Source of the DNA: Galerina marginata
Taxonomy: Eukaryota > Basidiomycota > Agaricomycetes > Agaricales > Galerinaceae
Assembly (NCBI GenBank): GCA_023014335.1
Contig: JAECYW010000016.1
Span: 124,001-188,000 of the forward strand
Length of the DNA stretch: 64,000 bases
Direction: 5' to 3'
Positions 21,612-33,999 of the stretch are shown in pieces. A program made the position numbers and the translations under genes. Position 1 is the first letter of the stretch. Every line of letters begins with the position of its first letter. The notes under the pieces are model-generated. The model was not told the DNA's origin, ran no database searches, and worked only from the letters and a program-made list of their open reading frames with translations.

Positions 21612-24600
21612 CGTTAAGACGAAGGTGTTGAATTCTCGGACCCCGAGTCAGCAGGTACGACAGGCGTACTGCCTCATCTGAAGTTTCACACAGAAGGACG
21701 TTCATGTAAGTGTACTATTTACAGCGGTAATTGGTTATTAATATCCTTTCTTATCTGAAGGGAACAAGGTCACCCTTTAATTTATCACCGTAGTTTCTGC
21801 GCCGTTCCATTTATACGTCCCATTTCGGATGGCGTTCCTTACCTTTTTATGGCACCAGTCGAGGACGACAATCGAGATAATATTATAATACTCGAGTAGT
21901 ATGGACCATGACACCATGGTACAGACCGTACATACCTGCCGTTGTAACCCAATGATTTTGTGCTTGGCCTATGCAATGTTTGATATCATTTTATAATGTT
22001 CTTGGGTATGGTCTGAAGGAAAAACGCATAAATTTCCGTCGGGAGCTGCAGGAGGCATTTTCAGAAATGCCTCTTAGCTGAAGTCACATGGTTTACGCGC
22101 CGAGCTGAAGCCGTGAGATCGAACCAAAAGCCGAGCCGGCACTCGGAGTTGTGATCAGATATGATTGCTTTTCTTCTGTGCGGCCTCTCCTCTCTCTTCC
22201 CAATTTTACACACTGGCGCACGAGTAGTGCGAGAATGAATTGGCTATTGTACTTGCGAGCTGGGCCCGCTCTTTTCTGTCGATTACGCCGAGGCCATCAA
22301 TTCACGACTGCTCCGATGATCTACCTAGGCATAACTTGAAGCTCACCTATTTTCCTCGACCTAAAGTACGTTCGTCTTCGTCCTGTTTCCAGTCTTCCGC
22401 CGCTTACATAGATATTAACTGATAGTTGTATCTGTCCTTCCTCTCTCTCACCAGCATGTAGCCGTGAGGAACCTCGAGAGACTGTACCCGCCGACTTCGC
22501 TGGCTCGCGCTGAAACCGTGACTTGGCTAAGCGAATACATCACGTCTCAACGTCTCAGCTTTCAAATCGCACCGCACGCACAGCGACGTGTTCCACTCGC
22601 ATGTCCACCCGAGCTGCATAGTTCCCGCAGATGCTCTCCACCTCTAGCGTCGGCGTCAACATGGCCTCCCTCCCCCATTTCGAAGAACCACGTCTTGAAA
22701 CACTGAACAGTATAGGCAGGGGGAGAAGGTCGTCTCTGTGCGTTGAGCTAAAGGCAGGATGGGGTACGGCCTACAGATCGGTTCTCGAGCTCAACTTCAA
22801 CCGCAAAACATCCCCTGCGCTTTCCAACGATGCGTAATATTTCTAGTGTCAGTCGTACCGGCACTACGGTGCAAAAGGCGGGGCGGAGGCGCTGGGCACG
22901 AAGAGTATGTTGGCGTGTCTGAGGTCTATTTCTTTTTCAGTCTCTCCCGTTCTCAAAGTTTTCTTCTCGTCCATTCTCACTCATCGTCCCTTTCTTCGAC
23001 AATTCTACTCCATTCTTCCATTCTTCATCGTCGTATATTCCCTCCATCTTCTTTCGTCGTCTGACTTACTCTCACTACTTCCATTTCAGCCTTTTCTCCC
23101 TTCTCCCGTCGGCGTGTTCTCGTGTGACTCTCTCCGGTCCGTCCCGCGCTTTGATCTTGCACGCCTTTTCTCATCTGTCCTTCTTCCCTTCTCCATCTTT
23201 CCCCTCACCAATGCGTACCTTCATAGCTACTCTCGCTTCGGGCGATGTCAAGGGATCGAGTAGTCGGTATGCCTCTATTGTATTCCTTTTTTTCGTCCTC
23301 GTTCTTCCCATCCCTTTCCCCCTTCTTTAAGCTCAGCAATCTACTATTTTTTTCGCAATTCTTGTGCTCTCTCGTTCTCTTCTTAGTTCATATCTTCATT
23401 CCTTTGTTCTCCTCTTGGCTCTTTCTTCCCAGTTCGTCCATCTTGCCCCTTTTGGATCATCCGTTCTCCCCCTTTTTCTCCTCTCCGTTTTTGCCCATAA
23501 GCCATGCTCACCCTCACATCTTTCTTCTCTTTGCATGAGCAACGACGATAGCGCACGATCCAACCAACTCTAACAGCCAGCTCGATCTTTTCTTGAGCGC
23601 TAGCAGCTCTGCGGTGACTCTAACTCGGACGTTCCTGGGACACGGGAAAGGAGGGGCTTCTCCTAGAAACGCGATGCAATCCCACCCGCCGCTCAACACA
23701 CGCTGTTGGTTCCCCTGGAACCACCCCGCTCCTCTTGTTGTTAGTGTTAGTGTTGGGACTACGGGAAGCGTCGGCTCCAATCTGGCCGCTCCACCAAGGG
23801 AGAAGCACAAATTTCACAGCACAGCCCTGACACCAGGACGCCAGGATGCTGTCTCAGGTTTGAGTTGTTCTCCATTTCCTGTCCCCTCCCGTCCTCGAAA
23901 ATTTCTTCATTGGGTACTCTATTCGTCGTCCCTTCCTTCGACATTTCTACTTCATTCTTCCCTCCTTCGTCGTCGTATATTCCCGCTTTCCCTCTTTCGT
24001 CGTCCGACTTTGCTTTCATTTCTGCTTGTACCCCCTCCTCCCGTCCGTGTTATTCTGTGAGTCTCCTTCCTCTCTTGTCACGCCCTTATATTCCCCTCGA
24101 GTTTTTGACCTCTGTCTTTCTTCCTTTTTCCTCACGAATACAGGCCCTTCTCCTCCGTCGCCTTTGGAGATGTTGAACGCTCAAGTAGTGTGTACTATAT
24201 TTTGTTATTTTCTTTCGTCCTCGCTCTTCCCATCATACGCTCTCCCTTTGACTTTCTTTAAGCTTAGCCTTCTGCTCTTTCTTTCAATGGTTGTACTCTC
24301 TCGTCATCATCTTAGTTCATCGCGTCAATCCTGTTTTTTCCTCCTTCCCCCTTTCGTTCCCTTCTTCCCAGTTCGCCCCTCATTACTCTTTTTGGCTCTT
24401 CTCTCTTCTCTCCAATCTTACGAATTTTCTCTCTTCTCAAGAGCCATAATGATGCCGCACTACCGGGCTAACACCAACAGCCGTTTCGGGCTTTTCTCGG
24501 GCGCTAAAAGCTCGGGCATTCGACACTACGAATTCGTCGTGACTAAGGAAGGCGAGGCGCATCATATATGATGCCCCGCCTGTCGCTCCGGCTCCCGCTG

Positions 24601-25242
24601 CAAGTCCCTCTAACACAAACCCCGCTCGTCCCATTGTGAGTATTTGAAGTACGGCTGTGTCGGCTCTTAGCTCTAGTAGGGTGAAGACATCTCACGTGAG
24701 ATTCAGTCGCTGAGTATACTATTGAGCGCAGCTATCTAATTGAATGGGTAGGAAATTAATTTTCTATACTAGCCGAATTAGACGCTTTATATCTCGTTAT
24801 ACAACGCATTTACAGCTGCTAGTACTCTAGATAATAGTTAGACGGTTTGTGTAAGTGTACTTAATTAGTTAACTAAGATTCATGAATCAGCGCTGGCTTA
24901 ACACTCTGAACCGGTGCGTGATTGATTTGGATATTGCCTGTCCATTATTATCGCGAAATAATCAATACACTCCATGTTATTCGATTCCTTCTCTTGGAAT
25001 TTGGACCACAATAACCATCTTCTGCAGGCTACAGCGCAAAAACGATCATTGTTGGCGGCTACCTTATCCAGATACATGTTCACTCTGTGTTGGCTTTGGC
25101 ATCAGCACGAGATATCCAGATAGTCAGTGTGTCCTGGTCTGCGATTCCGAAGCAGCTGGTTCCTTCAACTGCTAGGATTTGAGTACAATAGGTCTGGCAT
25201 AGTACACTAAGTAGTCTATCATACAACGGACATTATCTAGCT

Positions 25243-25251
25243 AGTTTCAAT
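25243..25251. other. Unoccupied insertion site matching the Mutator-like element in copy B
   Basis: Copy A has a single AGTTTCAAT followed directly by AACATAACTACCAAGAG, the same right flank that follows the element at 55,463. This is the pre-insertion state. Confidence 0.88.
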
Positions 25252-28200
25252 AACATAACTACCAAGAGTCTCCAGTACTTGAATTAACGCTCGTAAACGC
25301 CCGTTTCTTATGCTTCCCACGATTCACGGCGTTCTCCGCCTGCCCACTCGAGTCAAGGACGCATCCGTACACAGTCGACGGCACTAGATGTCCGCTTACT
25401 TGATTTAATGGAATATGCAGGAGATACGCGGAATATTCTAGCATATTCTACATGTGGAGTGACCAGACTGCGGTTCGAGCTATAGAGGCTGTTAGGTATA
25501 TGTACATACAGCTTGAGATATTGTAGTCTATACCGAATTTTACGTACTTCCTGCTCTCAAACTGCGTGTGACTGACTAGGTGAATGCCTGGCTTAAGTTA
25601 ATGCTGAGATCGAGTCCTCTATTAACGATTACATCGTTAAATACAGGCCATTCCAGCGATTATCCGAGGTGGACACCTTTAGATACTTTAGCTAGGAACT
25701 TGAATCGCATTTTTTAACTAAAACATGGAAGCTTACTAGGACAAGAGGTTCTTTACGAATCCTTAAAGTTATACCCATTCGCTAACAAGGATCCAACCTT
25801 AAGCCTTCCTTCAGAGCCGAACCGTTCTGGCGGGGGATGAGATCGGGGACCTTGCTTTGGACTATGGAAGATGGGAGCGACGATGGTAGCGATGAGGAAG
25901 TCGACAAAAATACTGGCCCCCAGCTCGTCCTCAAGAAGTGTTACACACGGAAAATTGTTCAAACTAATTGGAAATACGGGTTTCTGAGACGGCTAAAATC
26001 TGACAGAAAATTTAAAGTTCGAATACCCGTCCACAACAGTTTCGAGCTACCCGGCAGACAAATGGTAGTTGAGTTGACTAGTTATTGACTTGTTTGCCAG
26101 GTTCACCCGATGCGTTACACTAGGAACAGGGCCGGGAAAAATAACCGCCTTAGGGTGCATAGTACTAGTGTAAATTCCAAAGATTGACGTTGGGGTTCTT
26201 CTAGACGCGGCAGCTGCAAAAAACTCTAACTCGTCACTCTGATAGTTTCCGAATGGAGAATATGGTTGGTAATAACTTGGTATGTATATTGCAGAGCGAA
26301 AGTAGGTTATTGTAATTCCGAACATCGGTTCTTGAAGACTTGAATACGATTATACGCATAATGAATTAAAAAGAACTTGAACGTTTGGAATTGCCCATTT
26401 CCTAAGATAAGTAAGAGCAAAGCGTAGCATTTGGGAATATTATAGGGGCGCGTCGCGTCATCGTGTCCATCACGTGTTGCCTGTTGGGATCAATTCTGGT
26501 CTTCCTGCCCTGCTTCGCGTTAGTTTCCTCCATGTACCCCTTTTGATGCTATATACTACAATATAGGTTGCCGGATTCACTCCTGGCCTTTGTTCTTTGA
26601 CAATCTTCGTCACCTTAAAGATTCAAACGACTCATGTGACGCCGCGCATTTCGCATGTTGCCTCCCTTCCCTGGCTCTTCACGAGCTCTTGGATCTCGTC
26701 GAGTGAGCTCAACTCTAGATCTAGAGTCCGGGTGCGACCTAACCTCTTTTCTGAAGCTTCTCTGGACCCAAGCTCGTATCCTGACCAGCCATTTACCCCC
26801 CTCACGATCTCTTGAATGCTATTGGGTGAGCTCTATTCTAGATCTAAAGTTCACGTACGACCTAAACCGTTTGTTTATGCTTCCCTAGACCCAGGCTTGT
26901 ATTCTGAGAAGCCACATTTTTGCCCTGCGAACCTTCCATCCTTATAATTTGAAGACCGCGATCGCGTCACTCTCGCATGGAGGTCGGAATCGTAGCACGA
27001 GTCTTCAGTGGAGGGACGAGGAAACTAGGTACGTGCATTTTCGTTTCTTGCTTTCCCAGCAGTCGAAGCTGAAAGCCCTTCGTCGTTCCGTAGCTCATCG
27101 TCGAAACCAACCCTCCTACTGCGGGATCAGCGGCCTTGCCACTTCAAGCCGGATTCTTGTCATGCTGTGGTTTCTAACCTCCTCTTCCTACGTCCTGCAA
27201 CGCTCCACTAAGGATTCTCGACATTTCTCAAATGGGTCCACCAACTTCCTGACCCCTCGGCTGCCTCCCATCCGTCACCCGTGTGTACCTGGCATAACTA
27301 CCACCATACTCGTGTCTGGCTGCCGTACCTCAAGCTGGACGTGTACCTCCAGCGCGATATCACTAATACTTGTCCCTACAATTTCGCCAACCCTTTCCAC
27401 TCTGAGGGAGGGACGCCGCCGTCGATCTGGACCCTAGCTCGCCTACCCTTCGATCCTTCGAACACTCCATCTCTTTCCTGTGGACCATCCCACCCCGCTT
27501 CCTCCACTTTGGCCTCTCTCCTTCCGCGACCTGCTGCCGCCGCTCAAGTTGCATATGACGGACCGTCAGAGAAGCTCAAACATTACTACTCGAGTATATG
27601 CGCCCGCTCCAGCATACGCCCAGTTATCCTGAGCCTGCGCGCCAAGCATCGAGGGGCAGCTGGTCAGTCGCGGCTTGCCTTCCTCCAGCAGCAGCACCAA
27701 CCCCGTCCTCCCTCCCTTCCGTAGGCCTCGCGATCGTCATATCCCACTCTCCAAATACACCCTTGAATAGATTACCCACCGGCGTCTTCGCTCTTCCTTG
27801 ACCTACCGTGCTAGATCGACGTGAATGCGCTGACTTCACCCGACGGGTGATCACGGCGTTTGTATGAGGTCAACGTCGAGGAGGCCACCAAGGATCTGGC
27901 GACCCGAATTCTTCCGTGATCGTCTTTCGGACCGAGCCGCCACTGATGGTTTGGTTTATCCTCCAAAGTTATCGACGATCTGTCCACATCCTTAAACACC
28001 CTTTGTAACACTTCATAGCTCCAAAGCTCGAAGAGAGCTCGACGTATCCTAGCACTCATCCCGATGAAAGTACCCATCTCATGCGCAGGAGAAGGAACAG
28101 AAGCGGGAGGTTAGGACGACGGCCTTGCAAGTGGGAGATTGGCGCCTGTTGGAAGGTGCTACAAACCAGCTGTCGAGTTTTTCGGGCGACGGGTTTATCT

Positions 28201-31200
28201 TCCGAGGCTACCTTCGCCGGCGTTAGCTAGTCTGTCGTTTCTTTCTTGCTTTTTGCCGGGTCCTTGGGCTTTCGTATGTTCCTCCTCGACCTCGACCTCA
28301 ACCTTTCAACCCCTCAACTTCACCCTCTCGCCTGGCCCATCAGCGCGGCATCAGTAGCGAACCCATACAGGCTTTGAGTGAAGTCTGACGCCCTCAATCG
28401 CTTGCTTCTCTTCAAGATGACAGCTCCCGTCGAGTTCGGAGTTCGACGCGTCATCATTCAGTGGTTTTGCAACCTTGACGTCCAATTCTTGATGTTTAAT
28501 ACAGGTCAAGCGACTCTGCACCGCGTCCTCTTTTGGCAATTTCTACCATTGCCTTACCGTTGTTTTGGGTAACTACCTGCTCTCATTCGCCATCGGCGTG
28601 ACAGTATAACCACGATAAACCCTCCAGACCAACAATTACACCTGAATTCGACCCTCAATCAGAGTCACATTCGGGCGCGGGAACCCAATCGCTGCGTAGG
28701 CCTTCAACCTTTCTGACTACCGACTAGTCCTGCGAGTTTCACTACATTTGCAGTGTCACGGGAATGATGTTATTCGTAATCCATCTACCAGAAGAGGGCT
28801 GCTCCGCCGTATTTGAGTACGGGTCCGTGTGTTGACGTTGGGCTGTAGGGACTGCAACTTTGGAAATGGGGGAAAGGGGGCGGCGCCCAGGTTTGAAGTC
28901 GAAAGAAGACGTCGGCTTTTACCTTTCAAGTTTCAATGCCAACGTTCGATATCCAGCCCATGGAAGCTAGGGGGCATAGAATCGTAGTCTTTTTTTCAAA
29001 CGGCAGCTCTGTCGAGCCTGGGTGTACATATTTGTCAACGTGGTGTTATGTTGTTGTTGGATTTCAATTTTCGGGGCCTACACCCGTTCAGGTAAATATC
29101 GAGCGGTTTTATTTATTATCCACCACCGCCTTCTCCTTCTGCACGGTTTGCCTTGTCCTATGAAGACGAAGGTCTTCGTTCGTCCTCGTTATGACTGCGA
29201 CAGCGAGCCAAACATGCAAGCATTAATATTGCTGATCGTATTGACTCTATTCTTATCATCGCCGCAAACATTTTCCCACTTGGCCCTTTCTTCACGACCC
29301 ACATGCACTGACGTATGAATAGCGCAAACATATTAATGAGCTCGACGTCTCAGACTCCATCCTGCAGCGCTAGCTCAGGGTGTGTCTTCCTCCTCGTTAT
29401 TGCTCCCCATTGGCTAACGAAAGCGATGCACCGTTCACTAGGTAATTCACTAGGAATTTCACTTCATGGACGTCTTTGGCGTACCAGCTAGATTTTTGGG
29501 GTCCTTATCACCCTTAGCGGTCGCCAATAATAATGTGCTCATGTCATTCGCAATAGTCTTCCTGAACCCAACTGATAGCTAACGAGTTTAGGCTGAATCC
29601 GCACTTCTGACCTCCGAGAATAGTAGATTGAGCGCTCGAGGGGGGACAAGACGATAGTGCAGAATGGGCTGAATTCGGGTAAATAGAAGTTACTAGTCAC
29701 TAGTAAGGGAAAATGACTCGCTTTGTTTGAGCTCGATACCTCAGTGGACATGTAAGGTTCAGTCTAAATGAGGCTGTTAACAATTTTACTTTTTAGAAGG
29801 CTGTGGCGAATTTCCATTCAGGTTTTTATGTACGCCAATAGAATTCAACTAGAGCTTACGAAGCTTCAACGTCTCCAAACCATCTCCCTGTCCTAGTTGA
29901 TGTTTAGCTAAAGCGACTTTCACAGTGAATCCACTGGCAAGTGCCAGCACAGAGCCCTGTAAACCACAAACCGCGTGAAACCAACCGACGTCCTGTGTAG
30001 TTTTTATGGTAACTCCAATCTGACATGCAAAATAGCGCAAACAAAAACGAAGACAACGTCTATAGTAATTTTGAGGTTGATCTGGATATCTCCTCCGTTT
30101 ACTCATTTGGTACGTCGCGGACAGTATCCACACATTACGGTCCTCTTACAAGAAGGGGTATCAGATTGCTAACAGGCAATCGCAGCTATGATTTATCATG
30201 GACCTGGGTTACATGAGAAGTGCTTGGCAGCCAGCCGTTTCGATCGATAGTAATACTCGCGGCAAAATACAGTCATCGACGCTTATTACACTGGAAAATT
30301 TGAGCGAACGGAAGTTTCAAAGGTTGCGACGGAAATGAAGGATCAGGTGAGATGAAGTGAAATGTAAGGATGGAATAACAAGTAATCAGAAATGACACCG
30401 TAGGCAGCGATCCCATCTGCAGGTCGTTGCAACACTTGCCATCTTCCACGCACGGCATGCCTTACTGGAGAAAATTTAGTTACATCCCAAATAGACGCGT
30501 GCCACTGCTTTGTGCAACAAGAAAGAGACTTAGTTGATGGCAAAGAGAATTTAATCAAGATTATACTCAGAGTCGGCCCACTCATCCAACGAACCACTCC
30601 AAGCAATTTTCAAGCCGAGTATACTCGACTAGGAGGGTAAAAGCGGTTGAGCAGCTATAACTACCACGCCCGCTTTTCGCTTTTGTGAACTGTGCATCGT
30701 GGTAGCCGGTGTTCGCCTGCCGTAGGTAACAATGTTGAGTAGGCAGATGCTCCAGCAGGCTGGCCTGGTAGGAAGGTGGAAGCTGGCACCTGTGTTCAAT
30801 CTAAACTGCATCGAAGCGCAATCAATGATACTTCGGGCTCAAACTAACAACCTGGCGTGACAGACGCAGATGCCAGGTCGGAAGGCGATCAACTTTACAG
30901 GCAGTCATACGGGGATCTGGCCAACTGGAATCTGAGATCACGTAGGGGCAACGATAGTCACAACCGGTGTAGGTGCCATAAAATCCAGCGAGAGAAGGAG
31001 ATAAAATATTTGAAAGTCGCGGTCGGTTGGCGGTCATTTGAGATACAGTACAAGAAGATTAAATGTTCGAACTAACGTTGAGGGTTTGGATGGTGGTACG
31101 AGGAGGCTGTCGCATTGAAGATCGAACTACAGGTACTCCTGCTCGTAGGTTTGCTTGACCTTGAGAGACAACGTCCAGATTCCAGCACGGGGGCATGCGG

Positions 31201-33999
31201 AAGCAAAACGAGCATCGAAACACGAAAGTTTGAGGAGTAGACAGCAGGTACCCGACATTTGAAGTACGAGCCAACATGGCCGACGATGAGGTGGTGGATC
31301 ATCCTGATGAACGGAAGGAGGGAATTAGGTGAGAATGCGTGAAAAAATAAATAAATTTGCATACCCAAGCACCCCGTGCCCAGCCTGCTGGTCCAGCGGC
31401 GAGCTCAGTCTGGGACATGTCTCCTCATATTGCTTCTTTTGTGCCTGAGATTCAGCCTACGTCCGCCTGAGCCAATGTCCGAGAAACACCTATCGGCGGC
31501 AAAGGTAGTTCTCCTCAACCCGGCTCTCCGCCCTACATGCCGTTCTACAGACGCATGTTTGACGTGAGCCCTCCATCCCGACTCCTTGCTCCGACCTTCC
31601 AGGCTTCCAGGTCCCTTTCGTCTCCATCGACGTTCGACGAATTCTTCGCGCCAGTAGCGGCGTCGTCGTGATCGACCATACGAGTTCTTGAAACTCGACC
31701 CCTGGACATTACCCAGCCGCATAAATAAAGAGAAAACGTCGTCGAGGAAATTTTCGTCGAACTCCAGGGCTAACATAGGAAGAAAAGACGCAGTTCTCAA
31801 GAATGAGAATCGAGTAACAGAAGTTGGACAGTTCGTGGAGACGTTTTATGAGCTGGCGCGTGAAATGGACGACCAGGTTGAGGATTGACGAAAGTAAACT
31901 GTCGAAGGAAATTCTGAGCGAGGGTTAGAAGCAGCAGCGAGGTAGACAAGTAAACACGTACGAAGATCAATCCGCAGGTACGGCCACCATACTGCCTACG
32001 AACTTGAGGCGACGGTTGAAAGTGATGACGTGGCGCAGATATTAAACACGAAATCGGCCATTGAAACCTCGTCGTGGAGCACGGAGGAGCTGGATACATT
32101 GACTTTGAATTCTGAACCACCAAGGCTGATGATATTGAAGAAGATTGTGCCGAGGAACGGAGGTCGAGGGGACGAAAAGACCCGAGAAGTTAAAGGTAAG
32201 ATAACACCCAAGATGACGATGGAGAGGCAGGAGACGGCGGCTACACGAGGGTAGACGTGCGAACCACCAAGGCCGACGCTGGCGAGGAGGATTACGCTGG
32301 CGGATGGAGGGCTGGAAATTGCTTTTCGAAAATGCGAAAATTCCAATTCCAGGCACAGCGGCGGGCCGGGTTTCCGGAAGGCCCAGGACCCTCCTCCTCC
32401 CTTCCGCGCTTGCACCCGTGAACTCTAGCCCTGTCCACACCTATCAATCTGTATGACGATTACCGACACTGCAGGCTTCCATTAACCTCCTTCAACAGTG
32501 CCTTAATCTTCGAAGGACCGCGAAGTGGAGATGCCAGTGTTCAAACGCGCTGCGAATTGTGATGACGTTGAAGTAGAAGACGTCGATGGAGGTGCGAGAA
32601 GCGGTGGAGATAACGACAAGGATCTGGTCGTCGTGCAGCAGCGTGAAGGGCGGGGGTTTTGTGGCCGGAAATGGGAACGTGGGTGGAGAGGAAGGCGGGG
32701 GTGGACAGAATGGAAGTCATCGTGCTAAGTGTAAGCTAGAGTCGTTTGGGCCTTCTGAACAGCTAATATTCGTAGGTGGAGGTGTCGTCGTGCCGCACCG
32801 GGAAGGACAGAAGCAAGGTTCTCGTGTTGAGGGAGTGGGTGGACGTCGATGCGGGCCCAGTTCGGTGGCGCATGTAATTGTGGTATGAGGTCGGGGTCGG
32901 GGTCAAACTCGGTTGGGGGATGAAGCTGGGGGATTCAGATTAGGAGGCAAAGGGAGGCTGAAAGCAGTAGAAATCGCACCTAGCAATGGTTGAAAATCGC
33001 GACTGTCGAGCTTCTATGAGTGGTGTTGAGGCTCGTTTTTGTCGAAAATCGCCAGCGAGACGACTGGAGCTCGAGCAGTGCCAGCAAGGTCTCCTTCCAC
33101 AGCCCGACTTCTCCACAGGAGTCCCAACGTGGTCGCCCGAACCTTCGTCTCCACAGTCCCATTCCCTCGGTCCATGTCCACCTCCATACCCCCCCGCTCT
33201 TCATCTGTCTCTCCCTAGACGCGTCGGCGGCGTTGGTGGTAGCGACGAACTAAACCGAACCTCAACGACATCCGACCTCAGCCACCATGCAATCCTCTCC
33301 CATTCCATAATCATCGACCGATTTCTCGAGACCCTATGAACCATCGACACCCGCGATCTTGTTCGAAAGGGCATCGCGACCCCAGGACTGCACCACGGTG
33401 TGTGTGGTGGGCTGATGATCCAAATTTGGGTTTATTCCTAGGTCGACTGCGGTCGTCGCTGGCGGGGGGACTTAATTGAGGCTAAGTGATCGCATGGTGA
33501 TGCCCTGACGGATGAAGGACATAGATTTCGCCACGCCGGCAACGGTGTTGGCCTGATGCATCGTATGGGTTTGAACGAGTCGATCGGAGATGGGCCGACC
33601 ACATGTATGCCACCACGATGTCGTTAGCGGATCGTTCCTCGAGTCCGAAGCCTGACACGGGAAGAATGGACGCTGAGGGAGGAGGGTACGAGCAGCAACC
33701 GTCGACAAGCAAAGGCCGACGAAGGTCAACGCAGCCCAAGTACTCGAAGCGAGAGCTGAATGGTATGACGTGGTCGAACAGTCGAAGGCGAAACAGGCCA
33801 CGAAACGTGAAAGTCGAAGGAAGAGAGGATGGGTATGCAAAGTTCAATGTGCAAACCACCAAGGCCGACGCTAGCGAGGTGGACTGTCCTGACAAACGGC
33901 GGGCAGGAAATTGGTGTTGAAGACGTGAAAACCCTCCGCCAAATCCAGGCACCGCCGCGGGCCGGCAGTTCCCGCCGATCCCGATCCCGAGTCGACCTC

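Larger units (their letters stand above)
21366..33980. repeat. Large segmental duplication, copy A
   Basis: This interval aligns by eye, in the same order and orientation, with 46,827 to the window end (copy B). Offsets are 25,460 bp at the patatin fragment, about 23,896 bp at 24.8-25.2 kb, and about 30,100-30,211 bp from 25.25 kb onward. The first step reflects about 1.56 kb present only here (roughly 21.9-23.4 kb). The second equals the transposon in copy B plus its 9-bp target duplication. Apart from the patatin fragment I see no convincing genes: the C/T-rich stretch 22.9-24.5 kb and the GC-rich stretch 27-28.4 kb give many short frames on both strands but no conserved exon structure. The right border is unclear because similarity continues to the window end in copy B. 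Confidence 0.85.

Noticed and set aside
22900..24570. Series of plus-strand frames encoding very hydrophobic, Ser/Leu/Phe-rich peptides that look like membrane proteins
   Set aside because: The DNA is C/T-rich, which makes such peptides in several frames at once; there is no shared exon structure with the matching part of copy B (47.4-48.6 kb).
26440..33950. Many 60-200-codon frames in the duplicated block, such as at 27,281-27,724 and 34,102-34,716
   Set aside because: Corresponding frames in copy B are broken by indels that do not preserve phase, and no splice-consistent model emerged.
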